Source: Pelomyxa schiedti (Eukaryota; Evosea; Pelobiontida; Pelomyxidae). Taken from it: DNA of 64,000 bases. The position numbers and the translations under genes were made by a program. Positions 47,801-57,477 of this stretch are shown here, piece after piece (within the stretch, counting starts at the first letter, position 1; the number at the start of each line of letters is the position of its first letter). The stretch covers positions 1 to 64,000 of the forward strand of contig JAHLWZ010000827.1 of NCBI GenBank assembly GCA_020536535.1, read 5' to 3'. A model generated the notes under the pieces. That model searched no databases and was not told where the DNA came from. It saw only the letters and a list, made by a program, of their open reading frames with translations.

Positions 47801-49309
47801 CATGTAGAAATACGAAAAGCTGCTGCCCTACTAGTCCCTGCTCTCATACACTGCCTAAAATTCCAACCCCAAAGTGATGATTCCGCCCCCCGTCCTCCCC
47901 CTGATCAAAGCCCGGCATCGCCAACTGGTGTAGCTTCTCCTAGATTCCGTATTTGGAATACTCTCTTCCGATGTCTTATCAACACAACCGAGAATGAAAG
48001 CGAAATCGAAGTTTTGAATGAGCAAACTAGTGCTCTGTCGGAAGTATGATGGATTAACCCTTTGGCGATTTACATTATTCAGTCAATGTCTGCAGTTGAT
48101 AGTCAGCTTTTTACTACTCAACATGCCGAGATGGTTGTGTCTTTGGGTATTAGTCTTCTTTCCTCTTGGCAGAGAACCAATGATCGGAAACAAGGTCTAT
48201 TCTCTTCTGTTGTTGGACACTTTTTTTACAGACAGTAGCTGAGAGGACTGTCCCTGGTCTCACAGCAGAGGAACTTGCCGAGATTATTGAAAATGATGAT
48301 GATGAAGAAATCTACGATGCTATGTCATCGGTAGGAATGGACTATGTGGCAAATACGTCTTTCTAATATTCATGAAAAAGGTTGTAGACCTCCTGAGGAA
48401 GGCTGGCCTACTTCAAAAGGAGTACTATTTAGAACATTTTAGGTCAAGAATACACGACACAGCCATGTTATTACTGGTATCTACCCCTCACTTTATTATC
48501 TGAAATTAATTGAAACAGGACCCAGCTCGTCCAGAGCGTGAGAAGTGTGTTTCTATCTGCCTTTATGATGACCTCGTTGACCTGTCATGGTAGCAGAGAT
48601 GCTAATACCGCCATCCATCCTAATTCATGTCTTTCAAGGGAATGTGCAAGTGAGATGTTCGGCCAATTCATTGAGCCATTGCTTACATATGCGAGAGCAG
48701 AAGACTCGCTGCTGCGACAGTCGGCAGCATATGGCCTGGGTAAATTTACCGACTCTTTACACGAAGTTAACGGAGGCATAGGTACCATTGCACAAAAAGC
48801 TGGGGATGCTTTTGCTCCTCATGCAATGCCGGCAGTCCTTGCTCTCAGTGGTTCTGTTAAGGAGCCAAAGGCAAGAAGCAAGGAATATATCTTTGCCACT
48901 GAAAACGCCATTTCTTCTATTCTTAAAATATGCATATCACAAAGTAGTACCACTTTTCTTTAAACCCACCCCTAACAAGATCGATTTCAGGCAAGCATGT
49001 TCCTGCGGAACAAATACTCCCAGTGTGGTTGTACACTCTTCCTCTTCTGAGAGATGAGGAAGAAGGTCATTATGTTTATTCCACTCTTTGCACTTTACTT
49101 GAGAGGTATCTCAATACGTTGGACTCGTGTAACTATGTGCAGTTCTTGCCCGTTTCTACTTGGACCTAACTTTGAACACCTGGAACACATTGTGAAAGTA
49201 TTTGCTGCGGTAGCCAATACAGACTTGGTGACTCCTGAAACAAACATGCGGATGGCGGCAATTCTCCAAAGATATTTGACTCAGGACCCTTCCTCCACAC
49301 CGCAAACAC

Positions 49310-49361
<52 letters not shown>

Positions 49362-49381
49362 GCCAACGCCAACGCCAACGC

Positions 49382-49419
<38 letters not shown>

Positions 49420-49566
49420 ACACAACCAACAAGCAAGCCCAACACGCCTAGCAAGTTGCAAACCGCTATCACACACATTTTCATGCAACTTCCAGTACCA
49501 GCCAGGGAAAATTTACACAAACTGCAGGAGGAATTCCTCAAAAGCACAAGTAAAGGTGGTTGTTGA
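44805..49566 (+). CDS. IPO5: Importin-5 / karyopherin beta-3 (Kap121)
   Basis: Starts MSGGDPRPASLITEWV just after a poly-A run. It is a HEAT-repeat nuclear import receptor that carries ribosomal proteins, histones and other cargo and is released by Ran-GTP. Landmarks match IPO5: SVRFESIEVLVSLAETVPN, the acidic loop EEENWDTTFSRDPESNPTVALAEQSLDRMALALG, QRVGGLISLAVCAEGC, HPQVRWAACHCIGCFASD, AVGKEKF with DVPEII, and LRQSAAYGLGKF with ATENAIS. Near the C-terminus are VPAEQILPVWLYTLPLLRDEEE and ETNMRMAAILQRYLTQDPS. Many short introns interrupt it. The last exon contains an expanded hexanucleotide repeat translated as (Thr-Ala)n and (Thr-Pro)n inserted just before the final helices (LPVPARENLHKLQEEFL). 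The stop at 49566 fits the normal family end. Confidence 0.88.
49309..49418 (+). repeat. Coding hexanucleotide microsatellite in importin-5
   Basis: Runs of the unit GCAACA, interrupted by four GCCAAC variants, stay in frame inside the last importin-5 exon. They encode alternating Thr-Ala and Thr-Pro dipeptides. The antisense strand carries open frames of Leu/Val/Cys homopolymer type, which are artefacts of the repeat. Confidence 0.85.
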
Positions 49567-49630
49567 CCCGACTATGAACAAGAAAAGCTTTTTTTTTAAA
49601 TGTTACACCACGAATTTCCTTGACTTTTTG

Positions 49631-51106
49631 TCAAGGGAACAACCCAAGTGCACGGTGGTACTCTATCTGTTCACGAATAAGTGCCTCCGTGATAAGTGGA
49701 TGCTGGTATGCAAAGCCGGTTCTCTCAATTGCAGTGCCGTCAACGTGGGTGTGATTGCTGTAGAGTACTTCTTGGTCAAGGTACGGCGTAAGTGGTGTGT
49801 TGGCAATGTGGGCGGCCTGTGATGCCATTAAATAAATTATGGTGAGTGTGTCCCTGTGGAAATATACCTTACATAGCTCAGACCACGGTTTAAGGTGCTT
49901 GTCATTGACCTCTTCCGCGGTGGACTTGAAGTTCATCTTCGCCAAGTTGGACATAATGGTGCCAAAGAATCCAGTCTTGATGCCAAAGATTCCTTCTAGT
50001 ACTGCGTTGAACTTGCCTTGTGCTTTATTTGTTTTTTGGTTGGTTGTCAAGACATGCACAGAGGTTTAGAGATGATTACTTGTATCGTTTTTGTCACATA
50101 AGTTATAAAGAGCACCGACGGGCAAAGTGGTTGCACCATGCCACATTGCACGACATACATCAAGAACGTGAACAGTATTGATGCCTAGGCCCTCCCCCTT
50201 TCAATGTGTGACTGGAGTGTTACTTGGATAAAAAAAAACTCACCCACAAGAACTTCATCTTTTCCCCTAAGTGTTTATATACCGCTGCACAAATTACACG
50301 AGGTTCTGGAATGGCTGGTTAAAAAAATGAAGATTTGAAACAACACACCCAGTCCTGTAAGATCTCCAGGTCCATACACAATAGCAGGGCGGAAAATAAC
50401 CAATGGAAGGCTACAAGTTCAATGTTAACCACAGACTCGTGAAGTGGTGTATTACCCAGGAATGGCTTTCAGGGTAGCCTCAGTCTGTAGATGTACCTTG
50501 GCCAGAGTAGTCCATGGGGAAAGTTTGGTATCGGTCTCTCTGCCAATTTTTCCTGAGCCGTCATAAACTTGGGCAGAGGAAAGTTGAATGAACTTCTGGA
50601 CCTATAGCCCGATTTACACATAATTATTACACTCTAAGAAGGAACATGGTTTGTCATTGCGGCGTTGGCAAGTTTGACACAGAGGTCACGAGTCTTTTCA
50701 AGGTAAATGTCTTCTTCCTGGCCGTACTTTGTTTCCGCGGCACAGTTGAACACATACTGGTATTGGTATCCTCCCTCAGCAAAGCAGTTTGCAATCGAAG
50801 CTGAAGTAAAAAAAAAAAAGTACCAGATATTTAAGTCATGCAGCCCCACCATACAAAAACAAAACTGTATTCAAACACAAGACCAAAGAACACACTTGGA
50901 TTAGTCAAGTTTCCTTGTTTGAAAAGCACATTAGGTCGCTCATAAACAGAGGCGTGTGCAGCGCTCAGGTTAGCCGTCTGTGGGAACACCTTGTCTACGA
51001 CCCGCACGTAGTTGCACAGATCTTGCGTGACCAAGAAATGGACGAGATTCCTCCCTATAAACCCCGTTCCTCCAAACACGATCGCATTTGGCTTGGTTGC
51101 TGCCAT
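49631..51106 (-). CDS. Extended SDR (NAD(P)-dependent epimerase/dehydratase family)
   Basis: Starts MAATKPNAIVFGGTGFIGRNLV at 51106, the extended-SDR dinucleotide site GGTGFIG. Later blocks are VRVVDKVFPQTANL, YVFNCAAETKYGQEED, FIQLSSAQVYDGSGK, SPWTTLAKVHLQTEA, VIFRPAIVYGPGDLTGL, GEGLGINTVHVLDVCRAMWH and GALYNLCDKNDT. The C-terminus has FNAVLEGIFGIKTGFFG, LAKMNFKSTAEEVNDKHLKPW and NTPLTPYLDQEVLY. The same order of blocks is found in a poorly characterised SDR group present in many protists. The canonical Tyr of YxxxK is replaced (W-T-T-L-A-K), so classical SDR catalysis may be altered or lost. The stop is at 49631, only 64 bases from the convergent importin-5 stop. The substrate is unknown. 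Confidence 0.75.
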
Positions 51107-51343
51107 CTCGTCTCGCGTAGGTTTTTTTTTTATGGTTATTTTACCGGATGTAGATCTTGCACTTCGCCGTTTGAAGGGTTGTTTTTTTTTTCCCTTCGTC
51201 GATCTACAAGGTTTTTGTGTTGCAACTGCTACACATAAGAATTTGCCGGGGTCCGTTTTTGGTGGGCATTGATAATTAATTAAATAACATTCAGATAAAG
51301 AGTATGTGGAGAAACCACAGGGTGCTTTTTACATAGCTATGGC

Positions 51344-53742
51344 TCATTGTTTGGTGGGAAACTGTATCACACATAGTTCCCCAGTGGAAAAACTAGCCGC
51401 GAGTTTATTTCCCAGAGAGTTCCAACATACTTCAAAAATGCCACCATTTGCATTATGGGTAGCTACAAGGTTTCCCGTCTATGTGGAGTGAGCAGCTTTG
51501 TTATTTGGTGGTAGTTTTGAACCTTAGTTGACCATATATGAATACAGCGGTCAAATGACCCACTGGCAAGAAATTCGCCATTGGGGCTGAAGCCAATAGC
51601 ATAGACAGGTTCACTAATTGGATATTTAGAGGGGGGACAGCTAAGTGATACATACGCGTGCCGGGCAAGAGTGTGTAAACAGGTTCCAGTAGAAACATCC
51701 CAAAGCTTCACAGAACAGTCAAATGAAGCCCTGCCGGAGATGAGATTAATTCAAAACTGTGGATACAACGTGGCTAATAATTGGCTGTGTGGAACTGGGC
51801 ACCACTTCAATGTGTAAACCTCTTTGGTGTGTTCTGCGAAGGAATGTATACATTCACTGGATTTGGCAGGATCCCATATCTAGAGCGAGATCACCAAAAC
51901 TTGAAGCTGTTCATTTAAAAAGAAACCTTAGCAGTTCTATCATCTGAGCAAGATGCTAAAAGGGTACCACTTGGATCCCATTTTATTCCATTCACCTCGT
52001 TTTTGTGTCCCTTGAGCTCTGCCAAGGGTCTCACCTGATAGAGCTGGCATACGTATATTGTACAATCAGTTGAGCAGGTTGCGAATGTGTTAGGATCTCT
52101 CCAGTCCACATCAAGAATAGCTCCAGTATGAAGACGAAATGTAGTAATTTGCTCGCCAGTACTTGTATCCCAAACAACGACAGTGTGATCAGCTTAAGGT
52201 TTTTTCCCAGGGGGATGAGTTACGTTTTTGTCTTGCAATAATATAACTATTCAGGGATAATAAGACATTTGCATACTTGACCCAGTCAAAAGAAAATTGC
52301 CAGTCTGGTTCCACTTGATAGTGAAAATAGGTCCCGTGTGTTGTTGCAATGTAAGGGCATTTGTCCCTGCAGAAATGCTTTAGGAGGAAAAGATTGGTCA
52401 AAAAGAGAAACCATCTTTTTTCCATAATCTGCCTACTCCATCATATGATCCAGTGGCCAAAAGTGTGCCAGACATCTCCCAAATGTAAACAAAAAAAAAC
52501 CATTTCACTAACTTACATTCCAGTCAATTGCTGTCACGTCTTGTAGAGCTGGCACAGAAGGGTGCGGGAGTATAAGTGGTTTGTTTACGTCGGCACTTCC
52601 CAGGTTCCATATTCTGGCAGTGGAATCCCCAGCTCTAAGTACTTAGCCAGGGCCAAAGGGAAGTGGAATATACCCAGAGGCGAGAAGGTCAGATACTGGG
52701 TTCCAAGAACAAACAAACACCTGTGACACGAAATTAAAACCAGTGTAACAGTAACGTTTTTCCACACTTCATGTGTATGCCCAGACAAAAGGGTTATGCT
52801 GGACTGAGGTATGTCAATGGCATCAGTATCCATTGCAGTGGGTGCAGTTGTGGCAGGCTGAGGTAATGTTGCTTGAGGGGTATCATGTGCTTCCTTTGTA
52901 TGTGAATCATTACCTACCGCCTCTTCCATTGTTGTGGTGGTAGACTTGGAATTTTCAGTTGATGCAGTGGCATGTGTATCACGGGATTTCACAGGGGTTG
53001 CTTGAACTTGAGATGATTGTGTTGGTTGTGATGCCGATTGGGTGGAAGTAGAGGATGTCTCATGTGGTGGGGAGTGTTTGCGATTGTTATTGCATTTGTG
53101 AGGTGACAGAACAGAAAATAGTTCATCACAGTCCGTAATTTCAGTACCATCCTACAATGTTGCATTGATTTGAGTCAATCGCAGTGTAACAAATGAGGTA
53201 CTGGTCTCAGGTGGCACTCTATTGCGTAATATTGCAGCCCTTTCAAAAGAAACGAAATCAAGGCACCAAACGGTGGCACAGGTCCAGGTGTCCCTTTCAG
53301 AACCTCCATTCTGAAAGTATAGGCGGAGTGCTTGAAACCTGCCAAAACAAAACATTCCGTTAAGTAGGGGGGAAAAAAAAAAAAGCAAGCCCAAAGGCAA
53401 AGGCAAAGGCAAAGGCAAAGGCAAAGGCAAAGACAAAGACAAAGACAAAAGCAAAAGCAAAAGTACACAAGTAAAAGTAGAAGTACCGGCTTCTTCCATA
53501 TAAGCATAAATAAGAGTGTTGACCTGCTCGCTCGTCAGACGTAGTGACACGTCGCCCTCGAGGGCTCCCGACGCCGACGCCGACGCGGACGCCGACCCAC
53601 GCAGTCTAGGGTGAACCCCCCCAGCCGACGACGACGACGACGACGTCGTGGCGGACGCAGACGATCCCCCGCACTCCGACGCGTCGTTGCTGGTGGGTCG
53701 CTGGTGCACAGTGGACAGCCACGACAAGTTGGGCGACAGCAT
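51344..53742 (-). CDS. TBL1: TBL1/TBL1XR1-like LisH-WD40 corepressor subunit
   Basis: TBL1 proteins are the WD40 exchange factors of the NCoR/SMRT-HDAC3 corepressor (yeast Sif2 in Set3C). The start is taken at [14 protein letters not shown] (53742), followed by 55 low-complexity residues. The LisH motif is split by an intron: [16 protein letters not shown] then [10 protein letters not shown]. It runs on to [15 protein letters not shown] and [10 protein letters not shown] long S/T/Q-rich linker comes next, then the WD40 propeller: [80 protein letters not shown] and [17 protein letters not shown]. It ends [10 protein letters not shown] with a stop at 51344, matching the conserved GGIFEVCWN end. 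The ordering and the double LisH-linker-WD40 layout make this TBL1 and not another WD40 protein. Confidence 0.87.
53392..53463. repeat. GCAAAG hexanucleotide repeat in a TBL1 intron
   Basis: About twelve imperfect copies of a six-base unit (AAAGGC, AAAGAC, AAAAGC) occupy most of the intron that splits the LisH motif of TBL1. On the transcribed strand this is a T-rich track (TTTGCC, TTTGTC), which extends the polypyrimidine part of the intron. Confidence 0.8.
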
Positions 53743-54197
53743 GCTCGGGGCCGAGATGTTTTGGCTAATTAGGGGAACCAATACTAGATGACGAAAAATC
53801 ACAATCACTTGTTCCCAGTCCTTTTGGAACTCCAATTCGAACTCTTGTTCTCACCAACCTGCTTTGTTGCTTTTGCATTACAACAGCCTCATCTGCCGAG
53901 TTGCTCTGAGCCCAGATCAACTAAGGGTTTATTCCCTGCTGTACATGCACAGATGCCTTCGAATTGGGGGTGCTTCTGCTCTTTTGCGTGTTGGGTTCCC
54001 GTTGTTTAATTCCTAATAAAGAAAGTTCTTTGGGAGGGTAGGAGATGCAGCTTCTTCCTTAATTATTGGGAGTTATCCTTTATCCCAATCAACATGATTG
54101 GTTGGTGTCCCTCATTTTACCTCTATTAAAGAGCTGGCAGTATTTGACGAGGTGATGAAACTACGAAACGGGATCTGCGAGGTGGCAATCGTTTTTC
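53743..54197. other. Intergenic region between TBL1 start and MFS gene end
   Basis: About 455 bases upstream of TBL1 and downstream of the MFS transporter. A plus-strand open frame of 73 codons occurs but has no recognisable content. It presumably holds the TBL1 promoter and the MFS 3' end. Nothing else was seen. Confidence 0.45.
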
Positions 54198-56194
54198 TCA
54201 GTGAGTTGCAGTGAGATAAGGAGGTCTGTGGAGAACGATTCCAACCCAACCACAGATGACCACTGACAAGGCTCCAAAGGCCCCGTTGATGTAAAGATAG
54301 CACCCGAACTTGAGTGCCACCTTGTTGAGAAGGAGTCCGGAGATGATGATGCTCACTCCTGCAAACGTGAGCGCCCCATACGCAACTCTTCCGAAGATTT
54401 CCTGTCAAGGGGAGGACCATGTTCGTCAGTTGAGTGGATAACGTAATTGGGGTGAGAGCCAGCAAGATACCGCAGGGAAGAATGCGTTGACTGTGCAATA
54501 AAGAAGCGAGAAGAGAGCCAGCCGAAGGGGTATCAAAAGGATGAACGTCAAGTATCTGTGGATTGGAGTACATCAGTAATTACGGATTAATGACTAAAAA
54601 TGCACACTGAAGGTTAAGAACCGGAATCAATGAGAAGCCGGCAAAGAGTACAAATAAAACACCTTCCACGGTCCAAGCAATCCAAAGCCAGTGCTTCTTT
54701 GAAAGCGGGTATGATAACGGAAAGTTGGAGAGGAAACCCCACAGAGGAAGCATGACGGAGAAGGCTGTTAGCAATGGAGTGATCTGATCACCCTGAGCCA
54801 TCATGTTCAGTTGCTCCATCATAGTGGCCATGTAGAAATATACGAAGGAGGTACCACTCATCATGGCCGCGTAGAGCGGAATGAGCAACCCCAAGTGGGA
54901 CTTGAACCATTGCAAAATCACATCCTTCCTTGAACTTTGAGGATTTGAGATCAAACTTTTATCTTGTAATTCATTTGGTGCTGTTTCCAGTTCAACTTGC
55001 GGCGCATCAGTCTTGTATTTTGGCTTTGAAGAAACAACGAAAAAGCAAAACAGGGGTCCAAGGCAAGCCAGGTAGTATCCTCCAAATAATGCCCAGAGTG
55101 GAGCGTGAGTGGCATTGTAAATCAAATACAGAATCCAAGCAACCGCTGTGTTGCTAGGTATTAGACCTGACATTCTTTTCAGGTTTTTGAATTACCTCCA
55201 CATAAGTTGACACAGGCTTGAATGAAACTGGAGACAAATCCGGAATTGAAAATGATGTGGCCTTCAGGAAAGGCAAGGTCAACATCATTCATAAGTTTGA
55301 GACCAACAACGAAAGAAAATCCACCACCAACTCCTGACTTTGTTTGTGAGAGTTACTCATCGCAAAAAGGAGGATTTCCAACCAAAATGAAAGTCAAAGG
55401 AAGTGCCCAGATTTGGATATACAATGGAATCTTGTCTGATGTCAAGAATCCAAACACAGGCCAGAAGCTCAGCAAAACAAAGGAAATGATGATGCACTTC
55501 CTCCGTGAGAGCTTGTCAACGATTAAGCCATACAGAAATCCAATTGAGTTAAGAGTTCCAGAAAACCTGTGAAGGGTGAGAGGTTAAAAAAAATAGAAAA
55601 AAAACCAAACCTAAACCTCTCGATACAATAATTTATAGTTGTACGATTTCCTTCAAATAAAGGGAAATTATCCATCTACGCGAAAATGTATCGTGGTTGG
55701 TCTCCATTTGAAACAGCAGAGAGAGGACCTCACGCTATAAACAGCGAATTGAGCAGCGCAAGTTGCCTCTCGCACACGGCGCCACTCTCCAACTCAAAAC
55801 CCTCGCTGTCACTGCGACTCCCCCTCCCACTCTGTTCTCCCATAATCCCATCGCTGCTCCCCTCCACCTTCCTGTTACCGCCGATTGCGGTCGCCTCCGC
55901 CTGAAACACCCGACCCTGTGAGCCCAAAGTCGAAGCCGAAGCAGAAACACCCGACTCAGACATCCGCGACTGCGAAGACGGCGACGAGACAGATTCAGAC
56001 GTGCCGGGACAGGAGTTGGCGAAAACGCCCTCGCTGAGCAGAATTGGTTTGAGAGCGCTGAAGTTGAAGTGTGGGTCCATCACCAGTGACACAACGCACG
56101 CTGCAACGAACACCTTGACCACCACGGCCCTTCTCGTAGTAGTCGTGGAACCGTCTCCGCCACCACTCGATGAGCAACACCCCCGTGCCTTCAT
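54198..56194 (-). CDS. Major facilitator superfamily transporter
   Basis: The start is taken at MKARGCCSSSGGGDG (56194). TM1 is VVVKVFVAACVVSLV, followed by a large low-complexity first loop of about 90 residues and then CERQLALLNSLF. The next exon has the MFS signature region GFLYGLIVDKLSRRKCIIIS after TM2. Further segments are IPLYIQIWALPLTFILVG, WALFGGYYLACLGPLFCFFVV, LIPLYAAMMSGTSFVYFYMA and LLTAFSVMLPLWGFL. After an intron the last exons give GVSIIISGLLLNKVALKFG and GAFGALSVVICGWVG, and the stop is at 54198. About 12 membrane segments are expected. The general plan and the long first loop recall the SLC43 amino-acid transporter group, but the substrate cannot be assigned. A charged N-to-C central loop (PKYKTDAPQVELE) separates the halves. 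Confidence 0.7.
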
Positions 56195-56688
56195 TTGGCT
56201 GAAGAAAAAAAAAACACCAGACCGCCGATCCTGCCGATGATAACGAAAAAGTCGTTGATCATTGTTACGGAAACTTGTCCCCAAGTCGGTAACATGGTGA
56301 TTTGGTGCAGGTGCACCCTCGTGAGTGCTGTTGCTTCCTCGCAACGGTACTGAACATAGTGCCGCAATTCATTCACAACACACACGGCCAGCAGGGACTG
56401 TGTACAATGGTGAAGTCCCTTACCGTACAATATTTTTATCGGCTTCCACAGGCCAGGAACACACACTGTGTGCATAACAGGATGGGTACACATTGCAACC
56501 TTCTGAGGCAGTGGAGCATCTTTTTAATACATATTCACATTAACACCCATCAGCTCACAAGTATAAATTGGAAGTAGCTATTGGCATCACTTTTGTGAAG
56601 AAAACAATTCACTAAGTGGGTGAACATTGTGGGTTTTTCACTGTTGTCTCCAGCAAAAAGAGTAGGGAAAGGGGAGAAAAAAGGGAAA
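56195..56688. other. Intergenic region upstream of the MFS gene
   Basis: About 490 bases with only short unsupported open frames. It contains the presumed 5' flank of the MFS transporter and leads into the palindrome and the duplicated tRNA block. No gene was recognised. Confidence 0.4.
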
Positions 56689-56730
56689 CCACCCAAATGT
56701 GGGAGAGCGAAGCGAACCACATTTGGGTGG
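56689..56730. repeat. Perfect palindrome (14-bp stem, 14-base loop)
   Basis: CCACCCAAATGTGG at 56689-56702 is the exact reverse complement of CCACATTTGGGTGG at 56717-56730, with a 14-base loop. The 32 bases at 56689-56720 recur as their reverse complement at 57104-57135 in front of the second copy of the tRNA block. The loop is therefore flipped between the two copies. Confidence 0.9.
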
Positions 56731-56837
56731 ATATGGGCACATGGTGGGCATTTGAAGTTCACATTTGCGAGACACTACCTCTTGTCTTCATGATATTTTG
56801 TGAATGGCTTTTCTGGAGAAAAAAAAATTAAAAAAAA

Positions 56838-56937
56838 NNNNNNNNNNNNNNNNNNNNNNNNNNNNNNNNNNNNNNNNNNNNNNNNNNNNNNNNNNNNNNN
56901 NNNNNNNNNNNNNNNNNNNNNNNNNNNNNNNNNNNNN
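56838..56937. other. Assembly gap (100 N)
   Basis: Exactly 100 undetermined bases, the usual placeholder for a scaffold join of unknown length. The flanks are near-identical to the next block downstream, so the join may be a repeat-induced assembly break. Confidence 0.95.
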
Positions 56938-56999
56938 TCAAATGGTAGAACGCTCGCTTAGCATGCGAGAGGCACGGGGATCAATACCCCGCACCTCCA
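56938..56999 (+). tRNA. tRNA-Ala(AGC), 3' part only (5' end in gap)
   Basis: Identical to bases 12-73 of the complete tRNA at 57313-57385, including the anticodon loop TTAGCAT and the discriminator A. The first 11 bases lie inside the run of N. A T-run follows, as for the complete copy. Confidence 0.8.
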
Positions 57000-57312
57000 C
57001 TCTTTTTTTTGTTTTGTTTTGTTGGGTTTTTCCCCCTTCATTTTCCTCCCTTGTTGTGAGGCTTTCTATCTTCCTCTTGTTCTGGGTTGGTAGCAATGGT
57101 TGTGTGGTTCGCTTCGCTCTCCCACATTTGGGTGGATATGGGCACATGGTGGGCATTTGAAGTTCACATTTGCGAGACACTACCTCTTGTCTTCATGATA
57201 TTTTGTGAATGGCTTTTCTGGAGAAAAAAAAATTAAAAAAAAAATTAAAAGAAAAAAATACACTCCGTGCCCCAGTACACACCAACAGAGGTCTCTAGTG
57301 ACAACTGTGGAA

Positions 57313-57385
57313 GGGGGTGTAGTTCAAATGGTAGAACGCTCGCTTAGCATGCGAGAGGCACGGGGATCAATACCCCGCACCTCCA
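57313..57385 (+). tRNA. tRNA-Ala(AGC)
   Basis: 73 bases that fold as a standard cloverleaf without an intron. The acceptor stem GGGGGTG pairs with CACCTCC and has the G3:U70 wobble pair, the main identity element for alanyl-tRNA synthetase. The anticodon stem CTCGC/GCGAG encloses TTAGCAT, giving anticodon AGC. The T stem is CGGGG/CCCCG with loop ATCAATA, and the discriminator base is A. The CCA end is not encoded, as expected for a nuclear gene. Confidence 0.97.
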
Positions 57386-57388
57386 CTC

Positions 57389-57396
57389 TTTTTTTT
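57389..57396 (+). terminator. RNA polymerase III terminator of tRNA-Ala
   Basis: A run of eight T starts three bases after the 3' end of the tRNA, the usual Pol III stop signal on the coding strand. The same run follows the partial copy. Confidence 0.8.
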
Positions 57397-57477
57397 GTTT
57401 TGTTTTGTTGGGTTTTTCCCCCTTCATTTTCCTCCCTTGTTGTGTGGTGCTTTTTTTGCTGCTGGGCTGTTTTATTG

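Larger units (their letters stand above)
56717..57058 (+). repeat. tRNA-Ala-containing block, copy 1 (interrupted by gap)
   Basis: This copy corresponds to 57122-57444. The left part matches at an offset of 405 bases and the right part, after the N run, at an offset of 386. If the copies were identical, the true gap would be about 119 bases and not the 100 N shown. Sequence similarity ends abruptly after TTGTTGTG on the right side. Confidence 0.85.
57122..57444 (+). repeat. tRNA-Ala-containing block, copy 2 (complete)
   Basis: The complete copy of the duplicated block: an AT-rich leader with A-runs, the tRNA gene, a T-run, and a pyrimidine-rich trailer. The leader between 57245 and 57312 has no readable counterpart in copy 1 because the gap covers it. 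Confidence 0.85.

Noticed and set aside
49156-49547. Minus-strand Leu-, Val- or Cys-homopolymer frames
   Set aside because: They come from the GCAACA repeat read on the opposite strand of importin-5. CRISPR was also considered and dismissed because the units are six bases with no spacers.
53152-53507. Minus-strand frame reading LCLCLCLCL through the TBL1 LisH region
   Set aside because: This is the repeat-filled intron read as if coding. The LisH motif is only complete when it is spliced out.
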